Made by a program: the position numbers and the translations under genes
Shown here: positions 58,101-64,000 of the stretch, in pieces
Numbering within the stretch: position 1 is the stretch's first letter
Layout of the letters: each line of letters opens with the position of its first letter
Source of the DNA: Phoronis australis
Taxonomy: Eukaryota > Phoronida > Phoronidae
Length of the DNA stretch: 64,000 nt
Assembly: GCA_002633005.1 (NCBI GenBank)
Contig: NMRA01000439.1
Location: 188,001 to 252,000, forward strand
Direction of reading: 5' to 3'
Notes under the pieces: generated by a model
Seen by the model: the letters and a program-made list of their open reading frames with translations, nothing else
Told to the model about the DNA's origin: nothing
Databases searched by the model: none

Positions 58101-58557
58101 TCAACCACTGAATATTGAAACTGGAGTCAAAAAGGAGTTGCTTTTTTGTTTTCACTATGCTAAAAAGTTGAATATCGAATGTTTTGCAATATTTTGACCC
58201 AAATTAAAGCATTCGTATGTCATTTGAAATCAATCACAGTATCAACAATCATCGGACCTTGTTGCTATGGCAACGACAAAACCTCACCGTTCCTATTTTT
58301 CAGTAGACCAATCCACAGACTCCTCCTAGTTTGCTGAGCAATGTACTGCACAATGAAGGTCTGCTCTGTGGCACTGTGGATACTCGTTAATTCTGCGTTT
58401 TCCACGGTACACTTCAGACTGGCATCGCTGAACGAGACGATGTCATCGAGGCGGAACAGATAGCACTTCCCAGCATCGTGTAGTGGCACCCACGTGTTCC
58501 CGTCGAGAGGGCAACGGCCATTAGAGGGCACTAGTGTGAACGGCGGTGTTACACTGT
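48872..58557 (-). CDS. Type I membrane C-type lectin, mannose-receptor-like (5' end not seen)
   Basis: Exons in transcript order: 58288-58557, 56940-57113, 54938-54991, 53654-53707, 50918-51052 (or its duplicate 51725-51859), 50231-50302, 48872-49194. Every junction is phase 1 and the frame is open to the stop, about 359 residues. Order: a linker, one long-form C-type lectin domain with all six expected cysteines and an EPN/WND calcium site, a Ser/Thr/Pro stalk, a transmembrane helix with a basic stop-transfer, and a cytoplasmic tail of about 70 residues containing FDNALY. The FxNxxY motif near the membrane is the endocytosis signal of the macrophage mannose receptor family. The role is probably calcium-dependent binding and internalisation of mannose-type glycans at the cell surface. 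The exon preceding 58557 (signal peptide or further lectin domains) is not in view. Confidence 0.85.
50231..50302 (-). CDS. Lectin juxtamembrane exon, 24 codons
   Basis: Acceptor GAATTGCAG, donor TACATG|GTGAGC, phase 1 both sides. Product [20 protein letters not shown] then VIH. It is Pro/Thr-rich and completes the extracellular stalk. Confidence 0.75.
50690..50900 (+). repeat. Degenerate tandem-core element tail in a lectin intron
   Basis: CAGTCCCATCCATGACAGGA, AAAATTTCACAGACATCAAA and CATATACGTATACATTTGGGCGCC follow the order of the 3' tails at 42600-42795 and 44820-44995. The degenerate motif CCACTAGATGTCAC is at 50881-50894. The same block appears again at about 51494-51700 through the contig overlap. 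Confidence 0.5.
50918..51052 (-). CDS. Lectin Ser-rich stalk exon, 45 codons (left copy)
   Basis: Acceptor CTTATTTAG, donor AACAGTG|GTAAGG, phase 1 both sides. The product ([20 protein letters not shown], then [12 protein letters not shown]) is a Ser/Arg/Pro repeat followed by [11 protein letters not shown]. The gene-strand sequence is an imperfect AGC/GCC triplet array, prone to length change. An almost identical exon at 51725-51859 probably results from contig overlap. Confidence 0.7.
51264..51264. other. Single-base assembly gap joining overlapping contigs
   Basis: The left contig ends ...GGGGAGGGGGG at 51263. The right contig starts with sequence equal to position 50461 and runs through the same GGGGAGGGGGG at 52070 before new sequence. 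That is the signature of an unmerged overlap (about 98% identity, probably two alleles) rather than a genomic duplication. Confidence 0.85.
51725..51859 (-). CDS. Lectin Ser-rich stalk exon, right copy (probably the same exon assembled twice)
   Basis: Identical to 50918-51052 except for one visible change (ATG to GTG near the start, Met to Val). It lies in an ~805-bp block that starts directly after the n at 51264 and repeats 50461-51263, ending at the same GGGGAGGGGGG. If it were real, the phase-1 boundaries would still allow in-frame use of both copies. Confidence 0.4.
53654..53707 (-). CDS. Lectin stalk microexon A, 18 codons
   Basis: Acceptor TTCCTCCACAG, donor CTACAA|GTAAGT, phase 1 both sides. 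Product [17 protein letters not shown]. Same length, phase and motif (STGTPPDI) as microexon B, so the pair can be included or skipped without altering the frame. O-glycosylation is likely. Confidence 0.65.
54938..54991 (-). CDS. Lectin stalk microexon B, 18 codons
   Basis: Acceptor TCCCTTCACAG, donor ACAACAC|GTAAGT, phase 1 both sides. Product [17 protein letters not shown] is Thr/Ser/Pro-rich and mucin-like. It is a close duplicate of the exon at 53654-53707, and the similarity extends more than 80 bases into the upstream intron. Confidence 0.65.
56940..57113 (-). CDS. Lectin exon: calcium and sugar-binding half of the C-type lectin domain
   Basis: Acceptor GCTTGCAG, donor AATATGG|GTGAGT, phase 1 both sides, 58 codons. 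It holds [26 protein letters not shown] and GYIC. EPN together with the Glu before NC and the Asn-Asp of WND form calcium site 2 of mannose-binding domains (QPD would indicate galactose). All ligands are intact, so sugar binding is expected. Confidence 0.9.
58288..58557 (-). CDS. Lectin exon: N-terminal half of the C-type lectin domain
   Basis: Acceptor CTTCTTGCAG, donor GAACG|GTGAGG, phase 1 both sides, 90 codons. After the linker [14 protein letters not shown] come RCPLDGNTW and GKCYLF (the N-terminal hairpin of long-form domains), LKC (third cysteine) and the WIGL signature. The acceptor lies 14 bases from a transposable-element-like repeat. Confidence 0.85.
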
Positions 58558-58571
58558 CTGCAAGAAGTAAT

Positions 58572-58759
58572 TTTATGCTCGGAATATGTCCCGAAAATAA
58601 TAGGTGCGTCGCAAGCTCCGTTTCCAGAGATACAAAGGAGACCGTGTATAGGCGATATAAGGTCATTTATTATGACTGATAAGGTACAGAAATATGAGTG
58701 TACAAATAACATAAAGATAAAATAATAATCTCTGGAAAGATGGGCAATAAAAAGCGCCA
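58572..58759. repeat. Direct repeat flanking a 368-bp spacer, left copy
   Basis: 188 bases, from TTTATGCTCGGAATATGTC to AATAAAAAGCGCCA, nearly identical to 59128-59315. On the minus strand it reads like the AT-rich 3' end of a retroelement (AATAAATGACC). The spacer has no coding frame with support. Direct repeats around a short spacer could be a small LTR-type element or two nested insertions. No TG...CA termini or primer-binding site were found. Confidence 0.65.
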
Positions 58760-59127
58760 GCACTCAGGTAAGAGGAACTACCCAAAGTAGAGGGTGGTAG
58801 AGGGTGGGAAAAATGAAGAGAGATTAGGTCGAACCTAAGTGCTGCAAAGCGAAGTATAGATGGCAGGAAATATAACTTTCTTGAGAACAAAGGTGCCCTA
58901 TGACACGTGACAATCATCAGCCTATGGGAGCCAGGAGCTGACCAAACTCGTGGCAGTAATACAAACGAACCAATAGTGAGGTTGGAAATGGAATGTCCTA
59001 GTGCCTTGAGTGCAGGAGGACCGCATGCGAATCTACACAAGGGGTTATTGGACGAGTCCGAAAGATGGGGGTATAAGAGGGACGAGTGCATATTCTCGCA
59101 TAAATATATTTAACGAGTGAAATGTCA

Positions 59128-59345
59128 TTTATGCTCGGAATATGTCTCGAAAATAATAGGTGCGTCGCAAGCTCCGTTTCAAGAGATACAAAGGAGACCG
59201 TGTATAGGCGATATAAGGTCATTTATTATGACTGATAAGGTACAGAAATATGAGTGTACAAATAACATTAAGATAAAATAATAATCTCTGGAAAGATGGG
59301 CAATAAAAAGCGCCACGAGAGATGTTGAAGACATCTCATGCCCAT
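59128..59345. repeat. Direct repeat, right copy and its continuation
   Basis: Repeats 58572-58759 with a handful of differences, then continues CGAGAGATGTTGAAGACATC as the diverged copy at 20440-20640 does. This indicates the right copy is the longer, original boundary and the left copy is truncated. Confidence 0.6.
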
Positions 59346-60890
59346 CCGCAGGGATGCAAATTTTTTAGTCATCCGTACTCATCACAGACTATACCCAAAA
59401 GCAGTTAAGATGAGATGGTCATGTACACATGAGTACAGCATCTGGACAGCGTTGTATACACAAACAAGCCCTAAAGATAAACTACTTGATATCTGGTCAA
59501 GCGCACATCACAATAAACAAGCATCATTCAATGAATGTAAAAAATATCATAATTGTTACCACAATTATAAGAACTCATACAAAAAAACATTATCATTATT
59601 AATAATATTAATACTATATTGATTGAATGTGCCAGAAAAAGTTTGATTTCACTGTAAATAAATAGAGCCCGAGTTTTTGATAAAATAACAAAAATGTTCT
59701 GCGTACATTAACACATAAATACATAACCGGAGATAACAGTCTCAACACTTACACTACTGGAAGCCATTCTTGTATACTGAATTCCCACTACTACTGACAT
59801 CTATTGACCAACAATGATACTAACTGCAGAGAGGTCAAGATTACGACTGATGCAGTACACTGCAGGGTGCCAGCTGCTTTTAATCGCCCATCATCCCAGT
59901 ATGTCATACTTTTGTCATTTTCGTAAGTATTTCATATTTCTCAACTTTCTCTTCTCTATAGTCGTAACAAAGGACAATTTATCACCCACTTGCACATATA
60001 GAGATACGTGCACTGAGACATATGAACCCACCTGGGTTCCTTGCTTTTGTATTATGTGTGAATCAATTGAACATTTAAATAAATGTATTTCTTTCAAGTA
60101 ACAGGTTTAGTTCTATTATGTCTAATTCTATGAAAGAAAAAACTAGCCAAACAAAAAACAATACTGCGTACATGATATTTTTGTAATCAGCTACCAACAA
60201 AACCAGATAGCACACTTTAAAGTACACCTCACATAGATTTTTTTAACCACTGAAATATATCTCCCATATTATACTGACACAAACAAGATAAAATAGATTT
60301 GTTTGGTTTTTTACAAAAGAAGATGAACTTGCTTCGAAGACATTATTTTTTTAAAAAAGAAATTCATTGCAACGCAATAATTCTGTGAAGGATATGATAT
60401 TAGAATCACCTTAACTCAATATCTGAATAGGTGCTGATAGTCAACTTTAGCCTCATCAAATTTAGGCTTGGGAAAACAAAAGTCAACATGCCTTTCACGT
60501 ATTGCAGCATAAAAAACCCACAAAATGAATCTTAGCCATACGGTAAAAATTATCGAAACTGGGAATTTGGGACTTGGAAACTAAAGGAAATATTGAATTT
60601 TCTTGATGCTGGAATGCGGGACAAGGGCGGTTTTTGGCATTCACGATATTTCTCAAATTTCAGAAGTGTCGTCAATCCACAGAGTCTGTCATTTTATTTT
60701 CTTTACAATGATTCTTAAATTTTGGATGGGATAAGCTCAGACCTTGAGCAAAATAACTCATTTTTCACTGGCTCAAATTAGAGAAATTTTACCATAACCA
60801 AACTACAAGTCAACACCCTAATTTTACACAGCAAGGTCTTTGTCACAGGAACTGATTGAGTGTTTCTGCAGCCAGAGAGCATGGCATCGA
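59346..60890. other. No gene recognised
   Basis: AT-rich sequence with several short open frames of 60-95 codons, none with splice structure or recognisable protein. If the lectin gene extends upstream, this is intron. Otherwise it is intergenic. Confidence 0.45.
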
Positions 60891-61960
60891 ACTGAAATTA
60901 TTCTACTTTGAAGTTGGCAATTTACTTTATTTATCATACTTTGATCTTTTATATTTTTTTTGCATTCGTGTGGTTTGTTGTGTAATATACATTAAGGGTA
61001 ACACAAATGAGAACATGAGGTTATACAAATATTGAAAACCAGCATGAAACGGAATATAATCAAACGAAAAATCACACTCGTAACAGCATAATCACCACTA
61101 GTCTTTGATCATGACATATTAGTGATTGCCATTAATTTAGTAGCCAGAGAAAAAAAGGAACACGAAATCAATTAGCCCTTCATTAAAGCAAGAATTCTAC
61201 AACAACGCGTAATAGGTAAAATCTGGAAAATCTCGCTCACACTTCCAGCTTATTTTGGAATGATGCGTTTTATTTCAATTTGTGCCGATTCAATGATATT
61301 TTCTCTATTTCCTAAAATAATAAACGTATTCAATGCTTCCTGTCAAAAGCTTATGTAAATTAGCGAGCAGTTTTTGAGTCTACAGGCTAAAAAGAGGAGG
61401 AGTTTGAACGATATTTGTCAAGTTTTGTTGACCATGTGTCATAAAATTTGTCAAGAGAACCAGGAAAAAAACAATTATGGTAAACCATTGGGATAGTAGG
61501 GAACTTGCAATAGCATCTTGACATTTTTATGAGAAGTAACAGTTATAATATAATTTTCCACTTATTTTCCACAAAAGTAGTAGTCGAAATTGTTATTCTT
61601 CATTTTAAAAAGACTTAGTACTTTGCTTTCACAAATATTGGAAACTTCAACAAAAGTAGTCTCATGACATATACACAGCACAAATTATGAATAAATTTTT
61701 CTTAACGTTTATTTTTGTGGAGAACTTTGACAAAATAGTCCCTGGAATGCCATATTGAGTGCTAGATAAGTGGAAAATTAACGTAACGGTATGTCAGACA
61801 TTTAGGTAGAAATGTGAAATAAAACGTTCCTAGATCATGAGATCAGTTATTGAAGTAGACGTCAAAGGGGTGTCAAACTGACGCAGTTCTAGATGAAATA
61901 TACAACTAAGAGGGTCTACCTTTACCCTTTATGTGGTGTGGAGTTTCTAGCAGAAGTATA

Positions 61961-62678
61961 AGTCAACAGTCTCACCAGCAACAAGTAACTGAGCACTTGT
62001 TTCATCTGATCATCTAAAGGTAAGTGAATTTATCAACAACTGTAAAATGTTTAAGGAGATTAACAGTCTAACTGGGTAAAGAACTATTGCAAAACGTCAT
62101 GATTCACACACAATTGGGTAAAAACAAACGTGCATCCCACATACACAGAAAATGATCAGTTTTCAATACTTTATTCCATCACAGCTTAAGGAAATTGATA
62201 AAACAAACTCACTTCTCTCCACAACCTGTTTTGACTTAACACTGCGTTGAGTTTGAAATTTTCCGTTGCAAGTTTGAAAAGCTAATGAAACAAATTTGAA
62301 GTAACGCAAGATTGGCAATTAGGACATTTTGGTCTTGTAGTACATAATGTGCTCATTGCATTTATTCCACTAAAGACTTAACACATAAACTGGCTGCAGT
62401 AGGGACAGGGACTTAGGAAGCCATACATGGATTCTGAAATTCCAATTCAGTTTGAATTTTCTGTTGCGGAAAACAATGAAACTTCATTATGAAATACAAG
62501 GAAAGTCAGATTTTGTTCTTTTGCAGTCATGAAAGTGGCACTCTGCATACTTGTTGTGACAGTTTTGGTTGGACACTGGTGTGCCATGTGTCTGCAGATA
62601 ACCCCGGGCAAATTGGCAAGTCCTTCTTTTCTGTGTTTCGTGGAAAAAATTATCAATAATTGGGATTTGCATCACGTG
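61961..62678 (+). pseudogene. Second copy of the small secreted-peptide gene, frameshifted and TATA-less
   Basis: Exon 1 equivalent at about 61961-62019 (CTAAAG|GTAAGT kept), acceptor TTTTGCAG kept, ATG at 62529. The first 15 codons match the intact copy (MKVALCILVVTVLVG). Then GGAACACTG is GGACACTG here, one base shorter, shifting the frame to HWCAMCLQITPG and destroying the mature peptide. The TATA box has become TGTGGTGTGG. A sequencing error could mimic the frameshift, but not the promoter change. Confidence 0.65.
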
Positions 62679-62689
62679 ATATTACAACA

Positions 62690-62830
62690 AGAGCAACGTG
62701 GAGCGCTGAAATGTGCCCACGACAGCACCGCAAATGGTGTGCTCCTATGGGTGTATTTAGTATCATAGAAACGGCCGTTAGATGGCACAGAATGCGTCAA
62801 ACCCCTACGACCTTGATAAGCGTGACAGCG
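62690..62830 (+). repeat. Tandem-core element 5' cap fragment
   Basis: ACAAGAGCAACGTGGAGCGC followed by AAATGTGCCCACGACAGCAC and CCGTTAGATGGCAC matches the start of the elements at 29952 and 43724. A more decayed version lies at the same place in the other duplicate (39350-39460), so the cap was present before the segmental duplication. Confidence 0.6.
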
Positions 62831-62944
62831 AGTAATACTAGTTCCTGCTTATGATTACACAGCACAGCGGGACGGCTGGTTTTGGTCATTAATGACGAGT
62901 GTGAGAATTTGGTTCGCCGAGTGTTATCGGAGAATTCTCATGAC

Positions 62945-63932
62945 CAGGCCTTCATGCAGCGTACGTCCTGGGCGTCCATTTGGACGCCCTAGCACTAATA
63001 TAGACGCCCTGGCAAGGACGCCCAATGTATCATTTGGACGCCCTGTCAATCAGAATTTCTCCAGTTTGGACACCCACATTGAAAGATTACTAAGACTCCC
63101 AGTTAATCAAAGCGGGAAGTTGGCCCTTTCAACTCGGAAAGAGATATACAAAGTATTTAAAATGTTGCAATATTCAAACTACTTGGTAGACCTGTCAATC
63201 ATTAGCACGTGGTTGGTTGCCAGAGTGTCTGCTTTCAATAGACTCACATGCCACTGCCATTCTGTACTTTATATAGGGACATGGACCTTGCTTAACTCCA
63301 AACTGGTGTTTCAGAGCTGTAATTTCATGTACTTCATCTTTTTTTAAAAATACCAAAAGCAAAATAAATGTCATTACTTTAATAATATGATGTGCCGCAA
63401 GAATATCCCCATTTAAAATGTTTGAGTTTTCGCCTGTTTCATGCTTTTCTATGTGCGTCTAAAATGGAGCAGCAGTGACACCTGTTGTCAAAATATAAAC
63501 CAACATCATCTGTGCATTTTTCTTTTGTTGGTAACTGTAGCTTTGATGACTCATTGTACAGAATATAAAGCTAGTGAAGTTGATATAATAAACTTTATAA
63601 CAGAATTTGACTTGAGATGACCAAAAACAGTGCACTCATCGTTCAACCAATATCTGTTATATCTGTAATACCCGTTTGGTAAGCTATTTGGCTGTTTTCG
63701 TAAATTTAAACATAAAAGTCTTGACCAACAGTATTTTAGTACTTGAAAAAGCCCAATACAAGGGAGCTGTTTTTGTAAACTTAGGTGTAAAAGCCTTGTT
63801 CAACGCATTTTTTAATTGTAACTGGTGAATGGGGTGGGGGGGGGGGTAATGCGGCGTTGGAATCATGGACGCCCTGGAATATTGAGAACCCATTTTGGAC
63901 ACCCTATGTTCGAAATCCTAGATGAAGCCCTG
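62945..63932. mobile_element. Non-autonomous hAT-type element, 988 bp
   Basis: Termini CAGGCCTTCAT and ATGAAGCCCTG are inverted, matching the hAT-type CAGGGxxTC pattern. The 8-bp target duplication CTCATGAC flanks it exactly (62937-62944 and 63933-63940) and fits nTnnnnAn. Subterminal GGACGCCC(T/A) motifs are clustered at both ends (62970-63050 and 63865-63905), as expected of transposase-binding sites. The 151-codon open frame across its left half is not a transposase. The paralogous empty site at 39551 confirms the insertion. Confidence 0.85.
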
Positions 63933-64000
63933 CTCATGACCCCACACTATATACCGGTATCTGAAATGGACTCTCTGACAACAGTTGGCAATCAAAATCT

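Larger units (their letters stand above)
60895..64000 (+). repeat. Segmental duplication, copy B (decayed small-gene copy plus insertion)
   Basis: Parallels 37735-39620: the same promoter-proximal block (GTCAAAGGGGTGT, TTTACCCTTTATG), both exons and the downstream GAGAATTCTCATGAC. It extends to the window end because of a 988-bp insertion. After that insertion the match resumes with CCCACACTATATACCGG. Confidence 0.75.

Noticed and set aside
58663-59091. 142-codon minus-strand frame between the direct repeats
   Set aside because: Low-complexity, partly repeat-derived translation with no domain. The region is a transposable-element spacer next to a lectin exon.
59338-60101. Two 94-95 codon plus-strand frames as small genes
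   Set aside because: AT-rich, no signal peptide or domain, no duplication or splice evidence, and lengths expected by chance.
62892-63347. 151-codon frame in the hAT-type element, possible transposase
   Set aside because: No hAT dimerisation domain, BED zinc finger or DDE pattern. It starts outside the element and its first part is repeated GGACGCCC DNA.

Overview
This is nuclear DNA of an animal. It is about 36% GC by eye, genes are split into short exons with GT-AG introns, and there are no operons. More than a third of the sequence is dispersed repeats. The repeat types (pearl/Helentron-like tandem-core elements, hAT-like elements, MITEs, a tRNA-derived SINE) and the mannose-receptor-style lectin fit a marine invertebrate, perhaps an echinoderm, hemichordate or mollusc. 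I cannot name the species. Three isolated n characters (28991, 31138, 51264) mark contig joins, and at least one join duplicates sequence artificially.

Region 3.3-28.0 kb, minus strand: one long coiled-coil gene. I rebuilt 18 exons whose reading frames all join in phase, giving about 1,718 codons plus stop. The core is a single 2,476-nt exon encoding about 22 tandem repeats of 31-32 residues. The N-terminus is Ser-rich and the C-terminus is a charged, disordered tail. I do not recognise the orthologue. A centrosomal, ciliary or cytoskeletal scaffold is the natural guess, by architecture only.

Region 28-48.8 kb: mostly repeats. It holds four copies of a C-rich-ended transposon with 8-9 bp target duplications, three copies of a tandem-core element whose ~148-bp monomers each carry a CTCF-like CCACTAGG(G/T)GGC motif, a ~375-bp stem-loop tandem array, a MITE pair and a SINE. 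Within it, at 38.6-39.3 kb on the plus strand, is a small TATA-driven gene for a signal-peptide-bearing product.

Region 48.9-58.6 kb, minus strand: the 3' part of a type I membrane C-type lectin gene. It encodes one complete mannose-type carbohydrate-recognition domain, a Ser/Thr/Pro stalk built from small phase-1 exons, a transmembrane helix and a cytoplasmic tail with an FxNxxY endocytosis motif like that of the macrophage mannose receptor. Its 5' end is not visible.

Region 58.6-64 kb: repeats, plus a second, decayed copy of the small secreted-peptide gene. That copy has lost the TATA box and carries a frameshift in the signal peptide, and a 988-bp hAT-type element has inserted downstream of it. 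The equivalent empty site is intact in the first copy.
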